DNA from: Anagrus nilaparvatae
Taxonomy: Eukaryota; Arthropoda; Insecta; Hymenoptera; Mymaridae
NCBI GenBank assembly: GCA_022575985.1
Contig: JAKSXM010000132.1
Coordinates: forward strand, 14,260,001 to 14,324,000
DNA length: 64,000 bases
Reading direction: 5' to 3'
Every line of letters starts with the position of its first letter. The first letter of the stretch is position 1. The position numbers and the translations under genes were made by a program. Below the pieces are notes generated by a model. That model was not told the origin of the DNA, searched no databases, and was given only the letters and a program-made list of their open reading frames with translations. Positions 1-11,276 of this stretch are shown piece after piece.

Positions 1-644
1 AATTCCATCTATATAAAACCACTGTAGTTGATTACTTTACCTTGGGGTTTAATGTAATTCTTAATAAAGTAAAATGTTCTTTAGGAAAGGTGTGATATTA
101 TAAATTAATATTTTTTTTATTTTAGACTAATTAAATAAAGATTTTATTAAAATAATGAGTAAAAAAAATTAGAAAAAGAAAGTAAAAATTAGAAAACGCA
201 AAGCAAGCAAGTAAGCAAGTACCCAGGAAAAAAATATCAAACACGATAATTTTGAATTCGATAAGATATACTCAGATCCAAAAATCGATCAAATTAGAGT
301 GTTAATTTATACTATGTTCATAAAAAATAATTCACGACCTATTTTTAATATTGTTAAATTATTGTTAAATTACATATCAATAGTTTTTTTTCCCCGGGTT
401 AAAAAATAAGAAGTTACTATAAATTTAAATAAAATTTTGAACATCATGATTAAAATTTTAATTTTTATCAATCAAATTTTATTATCTATTGCATGAAAAT
501 AAAAAATTATTTTAAATATTAGATAATAATGCTTGAATTGGTTAGTCTTAAAAAAGTGATTAACAATTATAATTTATATAATAATTCAATATTTAACAAA
601 AAGTAAGATGTTTTAAATATACAATTTATTCCAATTACATAAAA

Positions 645-1938
645 ATGTATTTGAAAAAAGTTTTTTGTATTATTTTAATTTTTAGTGTGTTTATTCAAGG
701 TAAAAAAAATATTTTTTGAAATATTTTATTATTAACCATTAGGGACCCAAATAATTTGTGATTTTTTTGTTTAGAGTCAATATTAGTAACTATTCAGGAA
801 TTCGTATATGACGAAAATTTCGGTAACGTTACTGGTAAAAATGAAATCGAATTAAACTTAAGAAATATTGTAACTTGTAACTGATGGTTATTACTTATTA
901 CGTTTATGACGACAACGGAGATGTTGTACCAGTTGATTGGTTGATTCCATCTTCTTTATACATTTTAAAAGATATAAAAAAATTTATTTTTTATAAACTT
1001 TATACAAGAGAGAACCCAGCTGGTGAGATTTTGAATTTTGAAAATTTAGAGAGTTTCAAGGACTCAAATTTTAAGTCTGAAAGAAAAACAGTTTTTGTTA
1101 CTCATGGATATGGATGAATTCTGAAAGGAACCCATCTTGTCAGCTTGTTAAAGATGGTAAGTATTTTAATTTTCTGAATAATGGAATTATTTTTTAATTT
1201 GTATAGAAATAAAAATTCAAAATTTCAGCATACTTAAAAAAAGATGACTACAATGTAATAGCTGTTGATTGGAGAATAATCGCAAAAAATTGGAACTATG
1301 TAATGAGTTCTGTACAAGTAGAGAATATTGGGAAACAAGTTGCTCAAGTTCTAAAAATTTTAATAGCACAAGGGATGAATCCTAAAACTACTACTTTAAT
1401 TGGTCATTCTCTTGGAGCCCACATAGTTGGAATAGCTGGTCATCACACGCAACCGAAACTTAATTTTATTTATGGTATGTATGAAAATTGTTGGCACATA
1501 TTTATAAATAAAAAAAAATAATCGATTATTTTAGGTTTAGATCCTGCATTACCATGGTTTTATCTCGAAAGGAGTGGTGGTAGAATATCTAACACTGATG
1601 CTGACAATGTGGAGATAATTCATACGAATGGTAAACTAATGGGTTTCTGGGATTCCATCGGAGATGCAGATTTTTATCCTAATGGAGGAGAGGATCAAGT
1701 TGGGTGTAGTGCTCCAGAAGTACCATGTTCACACAGCCGAGCTTATGAATTACTTGCTGAATCTATAAATAGTGATATTGGATTTTATGGGAAAAAATGC
1801 AAAGGACTATGGGGATTTTTCGGGTACTGTAAAGGCCCAATAATGAAAATGGGTGGAATTAAAGATAAAACAGAAGAAAAAGGCTACGCTTATCTTACAA
1901 CAGGATTTGAATTTCCATTCGCTCAAGAATCAATTTAA
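645..1938 (+). pseudogene. Broken phospholipase A1-like lipase, left-arm copy 1
   Basis: Four exons can be laid out at 645-699, 775-1156, 1229-1474 and 1535-1938, with the same phase-1 junctions as the intact right-arm copy at 35972-37241. Exon 1 encodes a hydrophobic signal peptide (MYLKKVFCIILIFSVFIQ). Exon 3 keeps the nucleophile motif GHSLGAH, and exon 4 keeps GLDPA and CSHSRA. Exon 2 is 16 bases longer than in the intact copy. Two 7-base tandem duplications lie near 871-900 (GTAAC-TTGTAAC and TTATTAC), and 2 extra bases lie in the conserved His-Gly-Trp motif near 1105. The first gives a TGA right after Val-Thr-Cys-Asn, the last gives a TGA after His-Gly-Tyr-Gly. Exons 3 and 4 look undamaged, so the break may be young. 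Sequencing error is possible but three independent indels make it less likely. Confidence 0.85.
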
Positions 1939-3922
1939 ATATAATTCTACTTTTATTTTTTACAATAAGCTTTGGAACTTATAATTTTATTTCATTCGTG
2001 AATTAAAAAATTTTTTCTTTATGTGTAATATTTTTAAAAGTATTAAATTTTAAATATTTACTTTTGTTCCTAATTTATGTTTTTAGATACCAAGAAACAT
2101 GTAAATAACCGTTGGAAAATTCCATTGTCTACGAAATGGGTCTACATGTTTGGTCTATTAAACAAATAAACTTTTTTAATTTTTTTTTTTTATTTTCTGC
2201 TATAAAATCCCGAAGACTCTCTGATTAAAAAATTATCATAAATAAAATTTATTAAATTTATTTAATATGATCGAAATATCTTAGTTTTAGAATTCTAAAT
2301 TATTAAAATGTTTTTTGTTATAAAGAAATTAAGAATTATTATAAAAATTTATATTTTCTCACTAGTTACGTATATGCTAATAATTTATTTGAATTTTATA
2401 ATACGCTTCGATAAGAATATTATTAGTAAAAGTAATTCACGGAATCTTCATAAAAAAAATAGAATCTTCAAAAATGCAGGCATCCCTGCATGATAGTAGT
2501 GTACTATACAGGCGCGCGCTTATTTGTAAATATTATCTATTTATCAATATTATTTATTTAATTTTATTTTAAAGATAAAAATCTTATGATTAGGTACTTG
2601 TAAAAGATAAATCTTATATTTGTTTGATAAATAGTAAAAGTTATAAAATTCTTTATAATACGGTAAACACTCCGAATAATAAACTTATAAATTTTACACT
2701 GAAGCGCGCCTTGAGTTGTGTTTGTAATCTTTTTTTATCGCTAATTCGTAAATGAAAAGAATATTTGTGGTTTTACAAACATTAAATAATTAATAAAATT
2801 AAAAAATGATTTTTTATTGTCATATTTCACATAAATTTACAATATTAATAAAAATTTTTAATAGCGTCTCCAATGACTAGCGATCACACTAAAGAGCCTT
2901 AAATAATTTTTAAAAAATGTTATATAATAATTTTAACTTTGAAATTTTGCCATTTCCATAAAAATCGTTCAAAAGACACTCAAATTTCTCGAGGAATCTG
3001 AATTTTTTGTCAGATTTTTATTTGTTAACGTAACTTAGCGGAAATTAATTTTTAAAAGCTGTTATTTTTTAGAACTATCTCAGTCAAATCAAGACACCCC
3101 ATCGATATTTTTTTTCTTTAAAAAATTTAAAGTTTCAGGAAAAGTTTAAGCCTAACTAGAAGAATTTTGAACCATATGTTTTTGAGAAATTTCAATTAAA
3201 AAAAAAACTTATTTTAATGATTTCTCGTACATGCTCATTCCAATAAAACAAAATTGACCCCAGAATCGAATTATACGATGAAATTTCCTAAGGGGGCCTA
3301 AAAGGAAATAATTTTTCACGTTAATATAAGCCCTTGACAGAAAAAATAAGAGAAAAAAAATACAAGTTTGCTCTTTTTTTTTAGAAATCCTATATAACAC
3401 AAAAATGGCTGCCAAAAATCGAGAATTGAACCTATCAAGCTAAAAATTTGCATGTGAAGGCTTATTTTTAACAGCACTTTCAGGAAAAAAATACTTTGAC
3501 ACTGATTTTAAGACTCAAACATAACTTTCATTTATAAGTAAAATTTGAAAATACCCAAGTACGTTATCAAATAATTATAAAATTTAATAATTTATTTTTA
3601 AAAAACTTTGTTAAAATTGATAAAATTTTTTTAAATTATTTTTTTATCACAATGTACAGTATCATTTTCTTGTACAAGTAAATTTTTACAATAATTACAA
3701 TAATTTCAATATAATAATAATAATAATAGTTTTTGATAATAGTTTTAAACAATTTGAAAATAAGCATTTTGCCTATTTACATTGTAAAATTGGAACATTA
3801 TGCTGTAATTCAAACTACTTGTTTGAAAAATATAATTTTTTGTTATAATAAACATAAAATGATAATTTTAATTAAAAAGTCATAGTAATATTTTTTTTTC
3901 GTAATTTTTATTATTTATAAAA
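1939..3922. other. Intergenic, no gene; holds dispersed repeat copy
   Basis: No credible coding exon is seen between the two left-arm lipase genes. About 2,160-2,330 is shared with the right arm. From about 2,950 to 3,545 lies a copy of the dispersed repeat described separately. The short ORFs here are low-complexity. Confidence 0.6.
2950..3545 (+). repeat. Dispersed repeat R1, copy 1
   Basis: About 600 bases resemble two other stretches in the window in the same order and orientation (about 8385-8960 and 41236-42000). Shared landmarks are a TTTGTCAGATTTTTA stretch, TTTCTCGT(A/G)CATGC, a GGAAATTTCCTA stretch and CACAAAAATGGC(T/C)GCCAAAAATCGA. It has no protein-coding capacity I can recognise. 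It sits between the two left-arm lipase genes and was not found at the matching place of the right arm. Confidence 0.75.
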
Positions 3923-5746
3923 ATGTATTTTTTAAAAATTATTCCATTTTTATTTATTTTTACCTGTTATTTTAAAGGTGAGATACAATAATTATTAATT
4001 AATTTTTTTTTTGCGATTTTTAAATGTGTTAACGCTAGAATTAGAATTTTGTATAATAATAAAAAATTGTTAATTATTTTAATAAAATAATTTTATAAAT
4101 TCTTTTACTACGTCCAGTAAAATAAAGAATCGTCCAAATTGTACGTAAATTGCAATTTGGAGCAGAATTCGTTTTTAATGACAAAGGTCTAATGTCTTCT
4201 ACCTGTTGATAAAAATTTTAAGTAAAAGGCATTGTTTTGTTATTTATAATAATAATGGTTTTAATTAGGGGTGTGTGTTTGCCCGACTTTTCAGGTCTGT
4301 TCGAGTTCCGGGCAAAATATTTTAGGTTCAGGGCAGCAATCGCAACTTTCCTTGGCTTTCCAATTCTATGAATATTTTTCTTTAATTTTTCGTTAATTAA
4401 TTATGGATAATAAATTATTATTATTTTAACCTTGATATTTTTTTTATTACTATTTCTTCTCATTTTTAAGAATAAACGAATTTTTAATTTAAATATTCAT
4501 AGAATCGTAAGGCCAGGTACTCGAAAATTTGAGCAAGCTCACATCCCTTTTTTGCAATAAAAATATAGAGAAATGTAGAAAAATAATTGCTATAAAATTT
4601 ATTTATACTTTTCAGAATCATACCAAATAAAAATTTCATATTTCACTTATGACAATGATTTTGGAAACGTTACTAATCGTAAAGTAATTAATATTTCCAT
4701 TGAAAATATTGATCCTGATGGTCTCTATGTTTATGATGATTATGGAAATCTGGTTCCAGTTTCTTTTGAACTTCCAAATGTTTTAGATATGTTTGTCAAT
4801 TATACGAAATCTGTCATTTTTACACTTTATTCAAGAGACAATCCAGCTGGTCAAAAAATAATTCTTGGAAATGCTAATAGTTTGAAAAACTCAAGCTTTA
4901 AGCCAGAAAGAAAAACTGTTATTGTTGCTCATGGTTGGATGAACTCCGAACAAAGTCCAGCATGTCAACTTGTAAAAAATGGTAAATTGAAATGGTAGCA
5001 TAAAAATATATTTAAATAATAAAATTTTTTTCAGCATACTTGAAACAATGTGACTACAATGTTATAACAGTTGACTGGGGTGCTATAGCTAAAAATTGGA
5101 ATTACATTTATTGTGCCAATCAGGTTCGAGGCGTTGGAAAGCATGTTGCTCGAATGGTTGATTTTTTGGTAACACAGGGAATGAATTCGAATATTACTAC
5201 ACTAGTTGGCCATTCACTTGGAGCTCATGTGGCTGGATTATGTGGCCACAACGCTAAAGAAAAGATAAATTTTCTGTATGGTAATTAAAAGAAATTTAAT
5301 TTAATAACATTAGATTCATTAAATTCATTGAATTCTTTATAGCTTTGGATCCAGCATTGCCATGGTTTTATGTTGGGACTTCTGGTACAAGAATATCCAA
5401 AACTGATGCTAGGAATGTTGAAATAATTCATACAACCGGCAATACTTTAGGTATGTGGGACCTTGTTGGTATTGCTGATTTTTATTTAAATGGTGGCATG
5501 ATTCAAAATGGATGCAGTGATCCAAAAATACCTTGCTCACACAGTCGAGCTTATATATATTTTTCTGAGTCAATTAATAGTGAAATTGGATTTTATGGAA
5601 AAAAATGTGATTCACGGTTTAGTGCATTCTCAAATTGTAATGGCCCAGTTATGCAAATGGGTGGTGTTAAAGAAAAATTAAATGTAACAGGGTTCACCAA
5701 TATAAAAACAAGAGGATCGTCTCCATTTGCAACTGGATTGCAGTAG
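3923..5746 (+). CDS. Secreted phospholipase A1-like lipase, intact left-arm copy 2 (356 aa)
   Basis: Exons are 3923-3977, 4616-4981, 5035-5280 and 5343-5746. They total 1071 bases and join in frame at phase-1 GT-AG junctions. Residues 1-18 form a signal peptide, so the enzyme should be secreted. The lipase-family triad is visible: Ser201 in GHSLGAH, Asp225 in LDPALPWF and His289 in CSHSRA. The lid is bracketed by Cys280 and Cys287 with only six residues between, as in short-lid phospholipase A1 enzymes of insect venoms rather than long-lid triglyceride lipases. A 50-60 residue acidic, tyrosine-rich region (YDNDFGNV, YVYDDYGNLVP) precedes the lipase fold. Expected activity, from the family, is release of sn-1 fatty acids from phospholipids. 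Intron 1 holds a relic of a hAT-like element (4267-4545). The right-arm counterpart is a pseudogene, so this is the only working member of its pair. Confidence 0.88.
4267..4545. mobile_element. Relic of AGGGGTGTG-type foldback element in intron 1
   Basis: The intron starts a block with AGGGGTGTGTGTTTGCCCGA and ends near CTCACATCCCTTTT. The start resembles the ends of the two hAT-like elements at 52661-53751 and 54094-55233. The right-arm pseudogene has the matching relic at about 33,995-34,120, so this insertion predates the inverted duplication. It is too decayed to show a target duplication. Confidence 0.5.
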
Positions 5747-7527
5747 AAATCTAAATGAAAATTTTTAATCTTTTTTAATATATTTTTATTCAATTTTTTA
5801 AATTTAATGAGCATTAAATTTAAAAGTGTTGTAATTAAAGCATCAATCGATTTGCCTATTCCTTAAATTAAATCAATTGTCAAATTTTTATTGCTTTGTA
5901 TAAATAATAATTTAGTTCTTATTTTTTCATGTCAAAAGAATAATTTACAGTAAACTTTAAAACTAATCATAAAAACATTTATAGTTCCTCATAGAGGAAC
6001 CATTGTGATAGGTGAAGTTTGGATTTTTTGGCATGTAAGCACGTTTTAAGACCTTAGGAAGCTAAAAAATCGGTTTTTAAAAAAGTCTGTATGTATTTGT
6101 GTGTATTTGGGTATTTATACCAAATTTTTTTTTTCAAAATTTTTTTCACCGAAAAATCTCGAGATACTTTTTTTTTTAATTTCGTATAAGGAAGGTTCTG
6201 GTCCGAGGTGTGTAGCATTGAGGGGCAATGAATAGTAATCTCTATCAGATGTGGTTATAAATATTTTTTTTTTTTGAGATACGATTTGAAATATTTTGTG
6301 TTTTTAAGAGAAAAAATAACAATATACGTAGTCACATTTAATATAATTGATTTTTATCATTAAGTTCAGCATGAAATGATCTGAGGGGGTTGGCGCGCTT
6401 TAACGCACAGGGGGAATGTGCCCTGTGAGTTTAAAAAGCTTATAAATGTTTTAAAAATTATTTCATAATATTAAACTTGCTAAATAAACATCGTTTAATA
6501 AATAACACACAATAATGGATTTATTTAAAATATAAACTTTTGTTCATCATTTGTAAAACCAATACCTTTTCTTATTTGTAGTATATGAAAATGCAGAACC
6601 TTATTTCTACATGATTAGTTTGCTTCGCTTGAAATTCCAAGCCAGGTCGTAAATTAACTTAAAATTGTAAAAAAAATTTTTTATGAGTGATATGAACTGG
6701 TTTAAGTCATTTGATGAAACCTTGATCCAATTATTTTAAAAGTTTCAATTTTTTTGTATATCGTGTTCACGTTTTTTTTTGCCTTTTATATAGGGTCCAA
6801 ATTACCAGAAAATCAAGGTGCTAGTCGCGGCCGCGTCAATTTTTTTTTTCATTTTTGGTGCTGACAAAATATATTTTCTCGTAGAAATGCACATAATATA
6901 TTTTAAGAATAAAAAATGTTTTTAATTATGTAAAAAAGGGTAATGTGGACATTACTATGCGTTTTTAGGCGCAAAAATATATCTTGTAATTTCAAAATTG
7001 TTTATCGCAATTTTTCGACGAAAATCGAAAAATTACGACTTATTAGTTGTAAAATTACGATTTTCTCGAAAATTTACGAAAAAATAAATCGTTATATTTA
7101 CTAATTTTTCGCAAATTTATAAATATTAGTATAACATTTCACTAAATATTAGTAAATATACGATTTTTGTCGAAAAATTGCGAATTTTTTCAAAAATTTA
7201 CTAAATTTACTAATTTTGTCTTTTTTTTTACAGTGTAGATATAATAACTGATTTAGAGGATTCTGTTATTTATACTCTTGTACAAGGGTAAATAAACAAA
7301 TTCTAGCTGCAAATAATAATTATTGAAAATATTGAATTCCTTGAAAATTTAATGACATTATTATAATTATTTACAGAGTAAAAAAGTAATTACTTAATCT
7401 ATTTGCAGCTTAGTTGACGAGAGAAGATAATAATTATATAACAGTTAATTATTTGGAATTTAATTTTTTCTAAAAATCAAGTTGATATCACAAAAGAATG
7501 AATCTTAAAAAAACAGCTTTTATCAGC
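5747..7527. other. Gene-free, repeat-derived region
   Basis: No exon is recognised. About 6,690-6,760 and 7,235-7,450 are together the inverted counterpart of 23,487-23,870, with shared landmarks around CTCTTGTACAAGGGTAAATA and TTTGCAGC. About 6,800-7,234 interrupts that copy and ends in TTTACAGTG, resembling one end of the CACTG element next door. So this is at least two nested repeat insertions. Confidence 0.6.
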
Positions 7528-9413
7528 CACTGTAAAAAACAACTCTGGTGATTTTACGACAAAATTGGTAAATTGACGAAAATTTAGTAAATTTTCGAAA
7601 AAATTTACAATTTTTCGCCAAAAATCGGAAATTTACTAATATTTGTAAATTTGCGAAAAAATAGTAAATTAACGATTTATTTTTTCGTAAATTTTTGACA
7701 AAATCGTAAATTTACAACTATGTCGTAATTTTACGATTTTTGTAGAAAAATTGCAAATTTTCATCGAAAATTTTCGACAAACAGTTATGATTACAAGCCA
7801 TATTTTTTGTACCTGAAAACTTATAGCAAACCATTTAGAATCATAAAATAATGTTATTTTTTTATTTTACACCATGAGAAAAGATAAATACTTTTTTTTT
7901 TCGCTACATTTCTGTTAGCAAATAGGTAAATAATTATTAATATTTTTAGAATAAAAAATGTTTTTAATTACGTAAAAAAGAGTAATCTGGACAAACAAGT
8001 TATTATAAGCAAAAACAGGATGAGTCAATTACAATTTAAATGGGACATTTTTACTTTACAAGGATATATTTTTTTATGTTTTTAGGAGTTTTTGTATTAA
8101 AACGGCGAAATTTAAAGGAATAATTGTAATATATTAAAAAACTATGTATGTTAGGGTGATTAAAAAAAAAGTGTTCCTAAAATACTCTTCGTGAAGTATG
8201 TTAAATTTTAGGCTAAAAAATGACTTCATGCCAATTTTCAGATCATTTAAGGGCATTTTAGGGGTCGACCATACCCAGGGTAGCCCTCAAGTGGCTTTAA
8301 GCAACGAAAATTTTTTTTTTTAATTTGTTTTTTATACTTCGTGAATCGTGATATGTTTTTGTGTCGCTAAACTTATGTATACATCCTTATGTAAAATTTC
8401 CCGCGAAATTCAAATTTTTTGTCAGATTTTTTATTGGTCACGTGACTTGGCGGGAAATTTGAAATTTGTAAAAAACAAAGCTGCTATATTTTGATCTAGA
8501 GCTCTCAAAACGCAATAACCCAGTGGTTTCTCTTTTTCATCATAAAATTTGAAGTGTCAGAAGTATTTTAAAAACGGATTTTTTATATATATAATTTTGA
8601 GAAATTCAAATTTAAAAAAAAAAGAGGGTTTTAGGGATATTACAGCGATTTCTCGTGCATGCGTAGCTCAAAAAAATTTTGAGCAATTCTTTTCCCAGAA
8701 TTAAATTCTATGGGAAATTTCCTATCCGTGCCTAAGAGAAAAAAATTTTTCTTGTAATTGTGTGTTTTTTACAGAAAAAATAAGAAAAATTTTCTCTCAT
8801 TTTTTTTATAAAAGTCCAAAACACAAAAATGGCCGCCAAAAATCGAGGACTGAACCTTATAAGCTAAAAATTGACGTGGAGGTTTATTTTAAGTAGTACT
8901 TTCGGAAAAAAAATACCTTGGACCCAATTCGAAGATACGACCATGCATCTTATACCGGTTTGGTTTAAATTGAGCCTCTTAAAATATTAATAATTATATT
9001 ATATACCTATTTGCTAACAGAAATGTAGCGAAAAAAAAAAGTATTCAACTTTTCTCATGGTGTAAAATAAAAAAACATTATTTTATGACTCTGAATGGTT
9101 TGTTATGTGTTTTTAGGTATAAAAAATATGGCTTGTAATTTCACAACTGTTTGTCGCAAATTTTCGATTGAAATTTGCAATTTTTCGATTAAAATTTGCA
9201 ATTTTTCTACAAACAACTTAGTTGTAAATTTACAATTTTGTCGAAAATTTTTACGAAAAAATAAATCGTTAATTTGCTATTTTTTCGCAAATTAACAAAT
9301 ATTAGTAAATTTCCGATTTTTGGCGAAAAATTGCAAATTTTTTCGAAAATTTACTAAATTTTCGTCAATTTACCAATTTTGTCGTAAAATCACCGGAGTT
9401 GTTTTTTACAGTG
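7528..9413. mobile_element. Non-autonomous DNA element with CACTG ends
   Basis: The left end reads CACTGTAAAAAACAACTC and the right end is its complement with one mismatch. The inverted match continues for roughly 300 bases inward on each side (7528-7850 and 9040-9413), rich in CGAAAA/TTTTCG motifs. The flanks are AGC on both sides, compatible with a 3-base target duplication. The interior carries a copy of repeat R1 and no transposase. Ends and 3-base duplication recall CACTA-like elements, but the superfamily is an inference. Confidence 0.7.
8385..8960 (+). repeat. Dispersed repeat R1, copy 2
   Basis: This is a second copy of the repeat seen at about 2950-3545 and 41236-42000. It shares TTATGTAAAATTTCCC, GTCAGATTTTT, GGGAAATTTCCTAT and CACAAAAATGGCCGCCAAA. 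It lies inside the CACTG-ended element at 7528-9413, so it may have been spread by that element or inserted into it. Confidence 0.7.
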
Positions 9414-11276
9414 AGCCAGTCCCTAGAACGTTTAATTTTTTAAATACTATAAATTATTTAAAAAATATATAATTAATCCCAACCCCGTTGCCGCATTATT
9501 TTATTCTGGCTTCCCGGGACGAAATAAATATCCAAAAGTGATACTAAATGTAAATTTGTTAGAGTATATTCTCAAAGTGATTGTAGTGTTCCAAAGATTT
9601 CTGGTGATTTTGAAATTTTGAAAAAAAATAATATAACTTTTATTTTTTTTATTATATTTGTATAAAAATATAGTTTAATTATAGTATAATTCGTTTTTCA
9701 TAATTTTTCAGATCGATTACTTAAGAAGGATTTTATGCCAATTAGGCGATACAACTTCGTTAATTATCAAATATTTTATAATTATATAGCTTCCAGAGTT
9801 GCATAAATTTAGTGGCAAATTTGGGTGCTACGTTCAAGTTAAGGTTAGTTGTCATACCAACTAAAAAAATTTAAGCACGCAGCTATTTTGAATTATTTTA
9901 CAAAATAGCTTTATTAAAAAAGTTTCGACTTTTAATAATAAATTAGTTAGCAACAAAATTAAAATTTATAAATTCAAAATATGACTTTTAAAAATTTAAC
10001 TTTTATTTTATATTTATAATTTTTTGTATTTATATATATTATATTATTACATTTTGGTATCAATTCAAAAACCGCGAATCCACGAAATCGCGAATACAAA
10101 GTACCGCGAATACCGGGGGTATTCTAAAATAATTAAGTAAATAAAGTAAAATTTGAAAATTTTCAATCATAAAAACGTTTTTCTCGACCTCAAAAACCCC
10201 CTGGTGATGAATAAATTTTCATTTTAGACGTTTATTGGTTAAAAGAATGTTATAAAGTTTATCAGGATTGAATTTTCTTTATTTTCCCGGAAATTTTCTT
10301 TTTTTAACACCTAAAATTATTTTTCTGGTTAAAACTCATTGATACCAGATGAAATCAGGTGAAACCAGCCGAAACCGGCCAAAACCAGCCAAAACCGGCC
10401 GGTTATTTTTGTTAGGGTCCTAACTCAAGATCCGGAAATGCTACGAAACACGAAAATTGGTACAATGTAGCAGAGTACGTGAGAGCCACTCTGAGAATAA
10501 AAAAAAATGGGGGTTTATATCATAGGAAACCCTTCCAAGGGAGGGTTGCAAGGGCGAGAGTGACATGTTAAATGTCTATGCTAAAGGTCCCAGACCAAAG
10601 TTATACCTTATTATTATCTTTTAGGTATTAAGAATCTGGTTTGTTATCGTAAACCGCTTTACACGATGTAGTCGAGAGTATGGAAATGGAGACCAAAATT
10701 CTCCGTTATTAATTTAATCATTTGTGGACGCTTAGGTGGTCATCAAACTTTGCGGGTTTCACGTATCAGGAATTTTATGATCCGTAAGATTTTCATGCTT
10801 GATGCAAGATTTCACTTTCATCTCCCCCTAAAAAAGCGCTCATAAATTGATATGGTATTAAAATATTTGTGGTAAATACTTGATTTAAATAATAACTTTT
10901 TTCAAGATGCGACCTGTTTTAGACCCATGACGAAATTAACTTTTATCAAAAAATTTTCAGTCTATCATCTTAGGAGTCAAATTTTACCTTGGAAATTCAT
11001 TTTCATCGTAAAGAACCATTTAAATTTTTATACATTTTATTTTTTTGCTCCACTGCTGGCAAATATTAAGTATTTTTAGTGAGATTTCTAGTTATTTTTT
11101 AGTTGTCGATGAAAAAAATGCAGTTTAAGTGAGTTAGTGGTCTTTTCTTTACTTTTCCTGTAAACATCTCTTTAAAAACTTATTTTACTGTGAATTTAAA
11201 TAATTTTATTGAATAAATCTTATAGGAAAGGGTTCTTACAGTATATTTTCTGAATTTATTTACAAATTAAAAAAAA
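9414..11276. other. Gene-free region
   Basis: No gene is recognised. The only clear structure is a short GC-richer tandem array at about 10,340-10,400. Confidence 0.5.
10345..10401 (+). repeat. Short minisatellite, about 10-base unit
   Basis: Units alternating between GAAACCAGCC, GAAACCGGCC, AAAACCAGCC and AAAACCGGCC are repeated about five times. It is a short local tandem array without coding sense. Confidence 0.7.

Larger units (their letters stand above)
1..5650 (+). repeat. Left arm of large inverted duplication
   Basis: This stretch reappears in reverse complement at about 32,890-40,450. Matching landmarks include the first 60 bases (paired near 40,380-40,450), the signal-peptide exons, every intron boundary of two lipase genes, and the spacer around 2,160-2,330 (paired near 34,970-35,120). 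The inner breakpoint lies in exon 4 of the second lipase gene, near 5,648. The outer end is not seen, because the match already runs at base 1. Bases 1-644 hold no gene. The arms have diverged by many small indels and by different transposon insertions, so the duplication is not very recent. Confidence 0.9.
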
